Below, piece by piece: positions 47,701 through 60,800 of a stretch of DNA of 64,000 nt (positions within the stretch are counted from its first letter, which is position 1; every line of letters starts with the position of its first letter). Where the stretch lies: NCBI RefSeq assembly GCF_964656455.1, contig NC_135714.1, positions 165,494,243 to 165,558,242 of the forward strand. Direction: 5' to 3'. Under the pieces are notes generated by a model. It did no database searches and was not told where the DNA came from. It worked only from the letters and a program-made list of their open reading frames with translations. The stretch is from Halichoerus grypus. Taxonomy: Eukaryota > Chordata > Mammalia > Carnivora > Phocidae. A program made the position numbers and the translations under genes.

Positions 47701-49380
47701 CTTCGACTTAGAACGCTAGCTATTAGACTTCCCTGAAAAGTGGCGCTGCCGTGCTAGCTTGATGAAACACATGGGGAGTGGTGTTCTGCCTTTCGCTGGG
47801 GCCTGAGTCTCACTCGCAGAAAGCTTTGGACTCCCTTGCAGTGCTCTCACGCACGCACACAACAAAATGCTTCCACCCTCAGGAGCAGCTGTTTTACCTG
47901 CAGCACAGGCTCTCTACCGAGTTTTTCCTTCGAGTTAGGTGGCTGTGTTTAAGCCTGCACACACACCCTGGGCAACGGTAGTAGCCCCATAACCATGATG
48001 TGAGTTGAGAGCTGCCTTCTGTGCCGGCCTGTCCCTCCACCGATATTATGATATTGAAACCGTCCCAGGGCTCCCAACCTCAGTACACCCTAAACTGCTT
48101 CGCCCTCAGAGAGGTCGACGGTAGCTAAAGCACGGTTTCTCTACAGTGTTGTTTCTTCGACTTAGAAAGCTAACTATCAGACTTCCATGCAAAAGTGGGG
48201 CCGCAGTATTAGATTCATGGAGCAAGTGGGGAGTCGTGTTCTGGCTTCTTCTGGGGCCTGGGTCTCACAAGGAAAATGCTTTTGGACTCACTTGCTGTGC
48301 ACTCACGCATGCACACCACACAATGCGTCCACCCTGAGGCATGGCTCTTTTAGCCGAAGCAGGAATTCTCTACAGAGTTGTTCCTTTGAGTTAGGCGGTT
48401 GGCTTATGGCCTGCAGGAACACACGGGGCAAGGGTACTGGCCTCATAAACAAGAGGTGAGTTGAGAGCTGCCTTCCGCACCGGCCTGTTTCTCACTCCAT
48501 TTCACGTATGGGACCCTTTCCCCGGTCTCTCATACACGAACACTATACAACTCCTGCGGCTTCAGGAACTGCAATGTTAGCTAAAGCGCAGTAACGCTAC
48601 AGCATTGATTCTTGGTGTTAGTAGTCTGGTAGGCGAATGAGCTGCACCTGGGATTCTTGACAGGCTTGTTTCTTCCCAGTCAGTGTCGAGCACATAGCAT
48701 TCCAAGCACACATGGAGCAGTAGTGTTAGCTTCAGGTAGCAAGAGCTGAGTCCAGAGGTGCCTTCTGCCCGGACCTATTTCTCCCTTGGTTTCACGTATG
48801 GAACCCGTTCCCCAGGCTCTCAGCCACGGTACTCCGTGTAATACTTCCTCCATCTAGAGGTCGACGGTAGCTAAAGCAGGGTTTCTCTACAGTGTTGTTT
48901 CTTCGAGTTAGAACACTAGCTGTTAGACTTCCATGCAAAAGTGGGGCTGCCGTGCTAGCGTGATGAAACACATGGGGAGTCGTGTTCTGCCTTCTGCTGG
49001 GGCCTGAGGCTCACTCACAAAAGGCTTTGGACTCCCTTGCAGGGCTCTCATGCACGCACACAACATAATGCTTCCACCTTCAAGAGCGGCTCTTTTAGCT
49101 GAAGCATGGATTCTCCAGCGAGTTTTTCCTTCGAGTTAGGCGGTTTTCATGAAGCCTGCACACACACCCGGGGCAACGGTACTAGCCCCATAACCATGGT
49201 GTGAGTTGAGAGCTGCCTTCTCTCCGGGCTGTCTCTCCCTCGATTTTAGGAAACGGAACCCGTCCCCAGGCTCTCACCCACCGTACACCCTAAACTGCTT
49301 CCTCCCACACAGAGGTCGTCGGTAGCTAAAGCACGGTTTCTCTTCAGTGTTGTTTCTCCGAGTTAGAACGCTTGCTATTA

Positions 49381-49607
49381 ATGTCCACAATAGCCAAACT
49401 GTGGAAAGAGCCAAGATGTCCACCAACAGATGAATGGATAAAGAAGAGGGGGTATATATATATATATATACAATGGAATATTATGCAGCCATCAAAAGGA
49501 ATGAGATCTTGCCCTCTGCAACGACGTGGATGGAACTGGAGGGTATCATGCTGAGCGAAATAAGTCAAACAGAGAAAGACATGTATCATATGACCTCACT
49601 GATATGA
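49381..49607 (+). pseudogene. L1 ORF2 C-terminal remnant, frameshifted (copy 10)
   Basis: Same +2-bp frame break as copy 9, most simply inherited from a shared parent copy. Confidence 0.85.
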
Positions 49608-50085
49608 GGAATTCTTAATCTCAGGAAACAAACTGAGGGTTGCTGGAGTGGGGGCTGGGGTGGGAGGGATGGGGTCACTGGGTGTTGGACACTGGGGAGG
49701 GTATGTGTTCTGGTAAGCGCTGTGAATTGTGCAAGACTGTTGAATCTCAGATCTGTACCTCTGAAACAAATAATGCAATATATGTTAAGAAAGAAAAAAA
49801 GAAGAAGAAGAATGTAGCAGGAGGGGAAGAATGAAGGGGGGGAAATCGGAGGGGGAAAAGAACCATGAGAGACGATGGACTCTGAAAAACAAACTGAGGG
49901 TTCTAGAGGGGAGGGGGGTGGGAGGATGGGTTAGCCTGGTGATGGGTATTGAGCAGGGCACGATCTGCATGGAGCACTGGGTGATATGCACAAACAATGA
50001 ATCATGGAACACTATATCTAAAACTAATGATGTAATGTATGGGGATTAACATAACAATAAAAACATTTAATAATAATAATAATAA
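49381..50085 (+). mobile_element. Truncated LINE-1, HOR copy 10
   Basis: 705 bp with (TA)9 like copy 9; 7-G form. Both target-site copies are present. Confidence 0.93.
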
Positions 50086-53000
50086 AGAACGCTTGCTATT
50101 AGACTTCCATAAGCAAAAGTGGGGCCGCAGTGCTAGCTTCATGAAACAAGTGGGGAGTCGTGTTCTGTCTTCTGCCGGGGCCTGAGTCCCACACGGAAAA
50201 TGGGTCTGGACTCCCTTGCAGTGCTCTCACGCATGCACACAACAAAATGCTGCCACCCTCAGGAGCAGCTGTTTTACCTGCAGCACAGGCTCTCAACCGA
50301 GTTTTTCCTTCGAGTTAGGTGGCTGTGTTTAAGCCTGCACACACACCCTGGGCAATGGTACTAGCCCCATAACCATGATGTGATTTGAGAGCTGCCTTCT
50401 GTACCGGCCTGTCTCTCCCCGATATTACGATATTGAAACCGTCCCAGGGCTCTCAGCCACAGTACACCCTAAACTGCTTCGCCCACACAGAGGTCGACGG
50501 TAGCTAAAGCACGGCTTCTCTACAGTGTTGTTTCTTCGAGTTAGAACGCTAGCTATTAGACTTCCATGCAAAAGTGGGGCTGCCGTGCTAGCGTGATGAA
50601 ACACATGGGGAGTCGTGTTCTGCCTTTCGCTGGGGCCTGAGTCTCACTCGCAAAAAGCTTTGGACTCCCTTGCAGTGCTCTCACGCACGCACACAACAAA
50701 ATGCTTGCACCCTCAGGAGCAGCTCTTTTACCTGCAGCACAGGCTCTCTACCGAGTTTTTCCTTCGAGTTAGGTGGCTGTGTTTAAGCCTGCACACACCC
50801 ACGGGGCAACGGAACTAGCCCCATAACCATGTAGTGAGTTCAGATCTGCCTTATGTGCCAGCCTGTCTCTCCCCCGATATTATGAAATGGAAACCGTCCC
50901 CAGGCTCTCAGCCACAGAACACCCTAAACTGCTTCGCCCACAGAGAGGTCGACGGTAGCTAAAGCACAGTTTCTCTACAGTGTTGTTTCTCCGAGTTAGA
51001 AAGCTAGCTGTTAGACTTCCATGCAAAAGTGGGGCCGCAGTCCTAGCTTCATGGAGCAAGTGGGGAGTCGTGTTCTGGCTTCTTCCGGGGCCTGGGTCTC
51101 ACAAGGAAAATGCTTTTGGACTCACTTGCAGTGCGCTCACGCATGCACACAGCAAAATGCGTCCACCCTGAGGCATGGCTCTTTTAGCCGAAGCAGGAAT
51201 TCCCTACAGAGTTGTTCCTTTGAGTTAGGTGGTTGGCTTTAGGCCTGCAGGCACCCCCGGGGCAAGGGCACTAGCCTCATCAACCAGAGGTGACTTGAGA
51301 GCTGCCTTCCGCACCGGCCTGTTTCTCACTCCATTTCACGTCTGGGACCCTTTCCCCGGTCTCTCGTACACGAGCAGGGTCAAATTCCTCCTGCTTCAGG
51401 AACGGCAATGTTAACTCAAGCGCAGTCACTCGAGAGGATTGATTCTTGGTGTTAGTAGCCTGGGAACTAGGCATCCAGGCACACAGGGTACAGCAGTGCT
51501 AATCTCCTCAAACAAGAGGTGAGTCGACAGCAGCCTTCCTTCCAGGCCTGCTTCTCACTCCGAGTTACGTTTAGGTTCCATTTCTCATGCTTTCACAAAA
51601 ACACACAACAGATGAAGTGCACGCTCAGGAAGGGCGATCTTTGCTGAGGCACGGGTTCTCTACAGTTTTGTTCCTTTGCGTTGCGTGGATGGCACTGAGG
51701 ACTCCACGCACACACGGGAGAGCCGATCTAGTTTCCCGAAACAAGAGTTGAGTCCATAGGGGCCTTCTGCCCATGCTTATTTCTCCCTCCGAATTCGGCT
51801 GGGACTCCTTCCCCAGGTTTGCACTCAAGCAGACTTGAAAATGCTGCCACCCTGTGGAGAGGCGAACGAGCTGAAGCTGGGCTTCTTGAGCGGCTTCTTT
51901 CTGCCAAATCAGTGTGGAGCCCTTAGCATTCCTATGCACACATGGAGCCGAAGTGTTAGCTTCAGGTAACAAGAGCTGAGTCGAGAGGAGCCTTCTCGCC
52001 CGGACTCCTTCTCCCTCGGTTTCACGTAAGGAACCCGTTCCTCGGGCTCTCACCCACGGTAGCCTGGAAAGTGCTTCCTCCCTCAGAGAGGTGGATGGTA
52101 GCTAAAGCACGGTTTCTCTACCGTGTTGTTTCTTCCAGGGAGAACGCTAGCGATTAGATTTCCATGCAAAAGTAGGGCCGCAGTGCTAGCTAAATGAAAC
52201 ACACGGGGAGTCGTCTTCTGCCTTTTGCTGGGGCCTGAGTCTCACTCGCAGAAACTTTGGACTCCCTTGCAGTCCTCTCACGCACGCACACAACCAAATG
52301 CTTCCACCCTCAGGAGCGGCTGTTTGAGCTGAAGCACGGATTCTCTACCGTGTTTTTCCTTTGAGTTAGGTGGCTGTCTTTCAGCCTGCACACACACCCA
52401 GGGCAACGGTACTAGCCCCATAACCATGATGTGAGTTGAGAGCTGCCTTCTGTACCGGCCTGTCTCTCCCCCGATTTTACAAAATGGAAAATGTCCCCAG
52501 GCTCTCAGCCACAGTACACCCTAAACTGCTTCGCCCACAGAGAGGTCGACGGTAGCTAAAGCACGGTTTCTCTACTGTGTAGTTTCTTCGAGTTAGAACG
52601 CTAGCTCTTAGACTTCCATGCAAATGTGGGGCTGCCGTGCTAGCTTGGTAAAACACATGGGGAGTCGTGTTCTGCCTTTCGCTGGGGCCTGAGTCTCACT
52701 CGCAAAATGCTTTGGACTCCCTTGCAGTGCTCTCACGCACGCACACAACAAAAGGCTTCCACCCTTAGGAGCAGCTGTTTTACCTGCAGCTCGGATTCCC
52801 TACCGAGTTTTTCCTTCGAGTTAAGTGGCTGTCTTTAAGCCTGCACACACCCACGGGGCAACGGAACTAGCCCCTTAAGCATGTAGTGAGTTGAGAGCTG
52901 CCTTCTGTACCGGACTGTCTCTCCCCCTATATTCCGAAATGGAAACCGTCCCCAGGCTGCCAGCCACAGTACACCCTAAACTGCTTCGCCCACACAGAGG

Positions 53001-54720
53001 TCGACGGTAGCTAAAGCACGGCTTCTCTACAGTGTTGTTTCTTCGACTTAGAACGCTAGCTATTAGACTTCCCTGAAAAGTGGCGCTGCCGTGCTAGGTT
53101 GATGAAACACATGGGGAGTGGTGTTCTGCCTTTCGCTGGGGCCTGAGTCTCACTCGCAGAAAGCTTTGGACTCCCTTGCAGTGCTCTCACGCACGCACAC
53201 AACAAAATGCTTCCACCCTCAGGAGCAGCTGTTTTACCTGCAGCACAGGCTCTCTACCGAGTTTTTCCTTCGAGTTAGGTGGCTGTGTTTAAGCCTGCAC
53301 ACACACCCTGGGCAACGGTAGTAGCCCCATAACCATGATGTGAGTTGAGAGCTGCCTTCTGTGCCGGCCTGTCCCTCCACCGATATTATGATATTGAAAC
53401 CGTCCCAGGGCTCCCAACCTCAGTACACCCTAAACTGCTTCGCCCTCAGAGAGGTCGACGGTAGCTAAAGCACGGTTTCTCTACAGTGTTGTTTCTTCGA
53501 CTTAGAAAGCTAACTATCAGACTTCCATGCAAAAGTGGGGCCGCAGTATTAGATTCATGGAGCAAGTGGGGAGTCGTGTTCTGGCTTCTTCTGGGGCCTG
53601 GGTCTCACAAGGAAAATGCTTTTGGACTCACTTGCTGTGCACTCACGCATGCACACCACACAATGCGTCCACCCTGAGGCATGGCTCTTTTAGCCGAAGC
53701 AGGAATTCTCTACAGAGTTGTTCCTTTGAGTTAGGCGGTTGGCTTATGGCCTGCAGGAACACACGGGGCAAGGGTACTGGCCTCATAAACAAGAGGTGAG
53801 TTGAGAGCTGCCTTCCGCACCGGCCTGTTTCTCACTCCATTTCACGTATGGGACCCTTTCCCCGGTCTCTCATACACGAACACTATACAACTCCTGCGGC
53901 TTCAGGAACTGCAATGTTAGCTAAAGCGCAGTAACGCTACAGCATTGATTCTTGGTGTTAGTAGTCTGGTAGGCGAATGAGCTGCACCTGGGATTCTTGA
54001 CAGGCTTGTTTCTTCCCAGTCAGTGTCGAGCACATAGCATTCCAAGCACACATGGAGCAGTAGTGTTAGCTTCAGGTAGCAAGAGCTGAGTCCAGAGGTG
54101 CCTTCTGCCCGGACCTATTTCTCCCTTGGTTTCACGTATGGAACCCGTTCCCCAGGCTCTCAGCCACGGTACTCCGTGTAATACTTCCTCCATCTAGAGG
54201 TCGACGGTAGCTAAAGCAGGGTTTCTCTACAGTGTTGTTTCTTCGAGTTAGAACACTAGCTGTTAGACTTCCATGCAAAAGTGGGGCTGCCGTGCTAGCG
54301 TGATGAAACACATGGGGAGTCGTGTTCTGCCTTCTGCTGGGGCCTGAGGCTCACTCACAAAAAGCTTTGGACTCCCTTGCAGGGCTCTCATGCACGCACA
54401 CAACATAATGCTTCCACCTTCAAGAGCGGCTCTTTTAGCTGAAGCATGGATTCTCCAGCGAGTTTTTCCTTCGAGTTAGGCGGTTTTCATGAAGCCTGCA
54501 CACACACCCGGAGCAACGGTACTAGCCCCATAACCATGGTGTGAGTTGAGAGCTGCCTTCTCTCCGGGCTGTCTCTCCCTCGATTTTAGGAAACGGAACC
54601 CGTCCCCAGGCTCTCACCCACCGTACACCCTAAACTGCTTCCTCCCACACAGAGGTCGTCGGTAGCTAAAGCACGGTTTCTCTTCAGTGTTGTTTCTCCG
54701 AGTTAGAACGCTTGCTATTA

Positions 54721-54943
54721 ATGTCCACAATAGCCAAACTGTGGAAAGAGCCAAGATGTCCACCAACAGATGAATGGATAAAGAAGAGGGGGTATATATA
54801 TATATACAATGGAATATTATGCAGCCATCAAAAGGAATGAGATCTTGCCCTCTGCAACGACGTGGATGGAACTGGAGGGTATCATGCTGAGCGAAATAAG
54901 TCAAACAGAGAAAGACATGTATCATATGACCTCACTGATATGA
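54721..54943 (+). pseudogene. L1 ORF2 C-terminal remnant, frameshifted (copy 11)
   Basis: The loss of one TA unit breaks the frame in the opposite direction from copies 9 and 10. Confidence 0.85.
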
Positions 54944-55421
54944 GGAATTCTTAATCTCAGGAAACAAACTGAGGGTTGCTGGAGTGGGGGCTGGGGTGGG
55001 AGGGATGGGGTCACTGGGTGTTGGACACTGGGGAGGGTATGTGTTCTGGTAAGCGCTGTGAATTGTGCAAGACTGTTGAATCTCAGATCTGTACCTCTGA
55101 AACAAATAATGCAATATATGTTAAGAAAGAAAAAAAGAAGAAGAAGAATGTAGCAGGAGGGGAAGAATGAAGGGGGGAAAATCGGAGGGGGAAAAGAACC
55201 ATGAGAGACGATGGACTCTGAAAAACAAACTGAGGGTTCTAGAGGGGAGGGGGGTGGGAGGATGGGTTAGCCTGGTGATGGGTATTGAGCAGGGCACGAT
55301 CTGCATGGAGCACTGGGTGATATGCACAAACAATGAATCATGGAACACTATATCTAAAACTAATGATGTAATGTATGGGGATTAACATAACAATAAAAAC
55401 ATTTAATAATAATAATAATAA
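54721..55421 (+). mobile_element. Truncated LINE-1, HOR copy 11
   Basis: 701 bp with (TA)7 at 54793-54806; 6-G form as in copies 1-3 and 12. Both target-site copies are present. Confidence 0.93.
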
Positions 55422-57804
55422 AGAACGCTTGCTATTAGACTTCCATGCAAAAGTGGGGCCGCAGTGCTAGCTTCATGAAACAAGTGGGGAGTCGTGTTCT
55501 GTCTTCTGCCGGGGCCTGAGTCCCACACGGAAAATGGGTCTGGACTCCCTTGCAGTGCTCTCACGCACGCCCACGACAAAATGCTGCCACCCTCAGGAGC
55601 AGCTGTTTTACCTGCAGCACAGGCTCTCAACCGAGTTTTTCCTTCGAGTTAGGTGGCTGTGTTTAAGCCTGCACACACACCCTGGGCAATGGTACTAGCC
55701 CCATAACCATGATGTGATTTGAGAGCTGCCTTCTGTACCGGCCTGTCTCTCCCCGATATTACGATATTGAAACCGTCCCAGGGCTCTCAGCCACAGTACA
55801 CCCTAAACTGCTTCGCCCACACAGAGGTCGACGGTAGCTAAAGCACGGCTTCTCTACAGTGTTGTTTCTTCGAGTTAGAACGCTAGCTATTAGACTTCCA
55901 TGCAAAAGTGGGGCTGCCGTGCTAGCGTGATGAAACACATGGGGAGTCGTGTTCTGCCTTTCGCTGGGGCCTGAGTCTCACTCGCAAAAAGCTTTGGACT
56001 CCCTTGCAGTGCTCTCACGCACGCACACAACAAAATGCTTGCACCCTCAGGAGCAGCTCTTTTACCTGCAGCACAGGCTCTCTACCGAGTTTTTCCTTCG
56101 AGTTAGGTGGCTGTGTTTAAGCCTGCACACACCCACGGGGCAACGGAACTAGCCCCATAACCATGTAGTGAGTTCAGATCTGCCTTATGTGCCAGCCTGT
56201 CTCTCCCCCGATATTATGAAATGGAAACCGTCCCCAGGCTCTCAGCCACAGAACACCCTAAACTGCTTCGCCCACAGAGAGGTCGACGGTAGCTAAAGCA
56301 CAGTTTCTCTACAGTGTTGTTTCTCCGAGTTAGAAAGCTAGCTGTTAGACTTCCATGCAAAAGTGGGGCCGCAGTCCTAGCTTCATGGAGCAAGTGGGGA
56401 GTCGTGTTCTGGCTTCTTCCGGGGCCTGGGTCTCACAAGGAAAATGCTTTTGGACTCACTTGCAGTGCGCTCACGCATGCACACAGCAAAATGCGTCCAC
56501 CCTGAGGCATGGCTCTTTTAGCCGATGCAGGAATTCCCTACAGAGTTGTTCCTTTGAGTTAGGTGGTTGGCTTTAGGCCTGCAGGCACCCCCGGGGCAAG
56601 GGCACTAGCCTCATCAACCAGAGGTGACTTGAGAGCTGCCTTCCGCACCGGCCTGTTTCTCACTCCATTTCACGTCTGGGACCCTTTCCCCGGTCTCTCG
56701 TACACGAGCAGGGTCAAATTCCTCCTGCTTCAGGAACGGCAATGTTAACTCAAGCGCAGTCACTCGAGAGGATTGATTCTTGGTGTTAGTAGCCTGGGAA
56801 CTAGGCATCCAGGCACACAGGGTACAGCAGTGCTAATCTCCTCAAACAAGAGGTGAGTCGACAGCAGCCTTCCTTCCAGGCCTGCTTCTCACTCCGAGTT
56901 ACGTTTAGGTTCCATTTCTCATGCTTTCACAAAAACACACAACAGATGAAGTGCACGCTCAGGAAGGGCGATCTTTGCTGAGGCACGGGTTCTCTACAGT
57001 TTTGTTCCTTTGCGTTGCGTGGATGGCACTGAGGACTCCACGCACACACGGGAGAGCCGATCTAGTTTCCCGAAACAAGAGTTGAGTCCATAGGGGCCTT
57101 CTGCCCATGCTTATTTCTCCCTCCGAATTCGGCTGGGACTCCTTCCCCAGGTTTGCACTCAAGCAGACTTGAAAATGCTGCCACCCTGTGGAGAGGCGGA
57201 GGAGCTGAAGCTGGGGTTCTTGAGCGGCTTCTTTCTGCCAAATCAGTGTGGAGCCCTTAGCATTCCTATGCACACATGGAGCCGAAGTGTTAGCTTCAGG
57301 TAACAAGAGCTGAGTCGAGAGGAGCCTTCTGGCCCGGACTCCTTCTCCCTCGGTTTCACGTAAGGAACCCGTTCCTCAGGCTCTCACCCACGGTAGCCTG
57401 GAAAGTGCTTCCTCCCTCAGAGAGGTGGATGGTAGCTAAAGCACGGTTTCTCTACCGTGTTGTTTCTTCCAGGGAGAACGCTAGCGATTAGATTTCCATG
57501 CAAAAGTAGGGCCGCAGTGCTAGCTAAATGAAACACACGGGGAGTCGTCTTCTGCCTTTTGCTGGGGCCTGAGTCTCACTCGCAGAAACTTTGGACTCCC
57601 TTGCAGTCCTCTCACGCACGCACACAACCAAATGCTTCCACCCTCAGGAGCGGCTGTTTGAGCTGAAGCACGGATTCTCTACCGTGTTTTTCCTTTGAGT
57701 TAGGTGGCTGTCTTTCAGCCTGCACACACACCCAGGGCAACGGTACTAGCCCCATAACCATGATGTGAGTTGAGAGCTGCCTTCTGTACCGGCCTGTCTC
57801 TCCC

Positions 57805-60800
57805 CCGATTTTACAAAATGGAAAATGTCCCCAGGCTCTCAGCCACAGTACACCCTAAACTGCTTCGCCCACAGAGAGGTCGACGGTAGCTAAAGCACGG
57901 TTTCTCTACTGTGTAGTTTCTTCGAGTTAGAACGCTAGCTCTTAGACTTCCATGCAAATGTGGGGCTGCCGTGCTAGCTTGGTAAAACACATGGGGAGTC
58001 GTGTTCTGCCTTTCGCTGGGGCCTGAGTCTCACTCGCAAAATGCTTTGGACTCCCTTGCAGTGCTCTCACGCACGCACACAACAAAAGGCTTCCACCCTT
58101 AGGAGCAGCTGTTTTACCTGCAGCTCGGATTCCCTACCGAGTTTTTCCTTCGAGTTAAGTGGCTGTCTTTAAGCCTGCACACACCCACGGGGCAACGGAA
58201 CTAGCCCCTTAAGCATGTAGTGAGTTGAGAGCTGCCTTCTGTACCGGACTGTCTCTCCCCCTATATTCCGAAATGGAAACCGTCCCCAGGCTGCCAGCCA
58301 CAGTACACCCTAAACTGCTTCGCCCACACAGAGGTCGACGGTAGCTAAAGCACGGCTTCTCTACAGTGTTGTTTCTTCGACTTAGAACGCTAGCTATTAT
58401 ACTTCCCTGAAAAGTGGCGCTGCCGTGCTAGCTTGATGAAACACATGGGGAGTGGTGTTCTGCCTTTTGCTGGGGCCTGAGTCTCACTCGCAGAAAGCTT
58501 TGGACTCCCTTGCAGTGCTCTCACGCACGCACACAACAAAATGCTTCCACCCTCAGGAGCAGCTGTTTTACCTGCAGCACAGGCTCTCTACCGAGTTTTT
58601 CCTTCGAGTTAGGTGGCTGTGTTTAAGCCTGCACACACACCCTGGGCAACGGTAGTAGCCCCATAACCATGATGTGAGTTGAGAGCTGCCTTCTGTGCCG
58701 GCCTGTCCCTCCACCGATATTATGATATTGAAACCGTCCCAGGGCTCCCAACCTCAGTACACCCTAAACTGCTTCGCCCTCAGAGAGGTCGACGGTAGCT
58801 AAAGCACGGTTTCTCTACAGTGTTGTTTCTTCGACTTAGAAAGCTAACTATCAGACTTCCATGCAAAAGTGGGGCCGCAGTATTAGATTCATGGAGCAAG
58901 TGGGGAGTCGTGTTCTGGCTTCTTCTGGGGCCTGGGTCTCACAAGGAAAATGCTTTTGGACTCACTTGCTGTGCACTCACGCATGCACACCACACAATGC
59001 GTCCACCCTGAGGCATGGCTCTTTTAGCCGAAGCAGGAATTCTCTACAGAGTTGTTCCTTTGAGTTAGGCGGTTGGCTTATGGCCTGCAGGAACACACGG
59101 GGCAAGGGTACTGGCCTCATAAACAAGAGGTGAGTTGAGAGCTGCCTTCCGCACCGGCCTGTTTCTCACTCCATTTCACGTATGGGACCCTTTCCCCGGT
59201 CTCTCATACACGAACACTATACAACTCCTGCGGCTTCAGGAACTGCAATGTTAGCTAAAGCGCAGTAACGCTACAGCATTGATTCTTGGTGTTAGTAGTC
59301 TGGTAGGCGAATGAGCTGCACCTGGGATTCTTGACAGGCTTGTTTCTTCCCAGTCAGTGTCGAGCACATAGCATTCCAAGCACACATGGAGCAGTAGTGT
59401 TAGCTTCAGGTAGCAAGAGCTGAGTCCAGAGGTGCCTTCTGCCCGGACCTATTTCTCCCTTGGTTTCACGTATGGAACCCGTTCCCCAGGCTCTCAGCCA
59501 CGGTACTCCGTGTAATACTTCCTCCATCTAGAGGTCGACGGTAGCTAAAGCAGGGTTTCTCTACAGTGTTGTTTCTTCGAGTTAGAACACTAGCTGTTAG
59601 ACTTCCATGCAAAAGTGGGGCTGCCGTGCTAGCGTGATGAAACACATGGGGAGTCGTGTTCTGCCTTCTGCTGGGGCCTGAGGCTCACTCACAAAAGGCT
59701 TTGGACTCCCTTGCAGGGCTCTCATGCACGCACACAACATAATGCTTCCACCTTCAAGAGCGGCTCTTTTAGCTGAAGCATGGATTCTCCAGCGAGTTTT
59801 TCCTTCGAGTTAGGCGGTTTTCATGAAGCCTGCACACACACCCGGGGCAACGGTACTAGCCCCATAACCATGGTGTGAGTTGAGAGCTGCCTTCTCTCCG
59901 GGCTGTCTCTCCCTCGATTTTAGGAAACGGAACCCGTCCCCAGGCTCTCACCCACCGTACACCCTAAACTGCTTCCTCCCACACAGAGGTCGTCGGTAGC
60001 TAAAGCACGGTTTCTCTTCAGTGTTGTTTCTCCGAGTTAGAACGCTTGCTATTAATGTCCACAATAGCCAAACTGTGGAAAGAGCCAAGATGTCCACCAA
60101 CAGATGAATGGATAAAGAAGAGGGGGTATATATATATATATACAATGGAATATTATGCAGCCATCAAAAGGAATGAGATCTTGCCCTCTGCAACGACGTG
60201 GATGGAACTGGAGGGTATCATGCTGAGCGAAATAAGTCAAACAGAGAAAGACATGTATCATATGACCTCACTGATATGAGGAATTCTTAATCTCAGGAAA
60301 CAAACTGAGGGTTGCTGGAGTGGGGGCTGGGGTGGGAGGGATGGGGTCACTGGGTGTTGGACACTGGGGAGGGTATGTGTTCTGGTAAGCGCTGTGAATT
60401 GTGCAAGACTGTTGAATCTCAGATCTGTACCTCTGAAACAAATAATGCAATATATGTTAAGAAAGAAAAAAAGAAGAAGAAGAATGTAGCAGGAGGGGAA
60501 GAATGAAGGGGGGAAAATCGGAGGGGGAAAAGAACCATGAGAGACGATGGACTCTGAAAAACAAACTGAGGGTTCTAGAGGGGAGGGGGGTGGGAGGATG
60601 GGTTAGCCTGGTGATGGGTATTGAGCAGGGCACGATCTGCATGGAGCACTGGGTGATATGCACAAACAATGAATCATGGAACACTATATCTAAAACTAAT
60701 GATGTAATGTATGGGGATTAACATAACAATAAAAACATTTAATAATAATAATAATAAAGAACGCTTGCTATTAGACTTCCATAAGCAAAAGTGGGGCCGC

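Larger units (their letters stand above)
47131..52470 (+). repeat. HOR copy 10
   Basis: 5,340 bp; the extra 2 bp are one TA unit in the L1. It shares the (TA)9 and the M11 variants with copy 9, so the two probably share a recent common parent over this segment. Private or rare bases: C at 51997, and G at 52044 (also in copy 4). Confidence 0.96.
52471..57804 (+). repeat. HOR copy 11
   Basis: 5,334 bp. One TA unit is missing in the L1, and AA is missing in M6 right after the L1 (CCATGCAAAAG at 55442-55452 where other full copies have CCATAAGCAAAAG). It shares the rare A at 54512 (CCGGAGCAAC) with copy 3. Other variants by eye: C at 55571, T at 56526. The L1 has the 6-G form again, as in copies 1-3 and 12. 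Confidence 0.96.
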
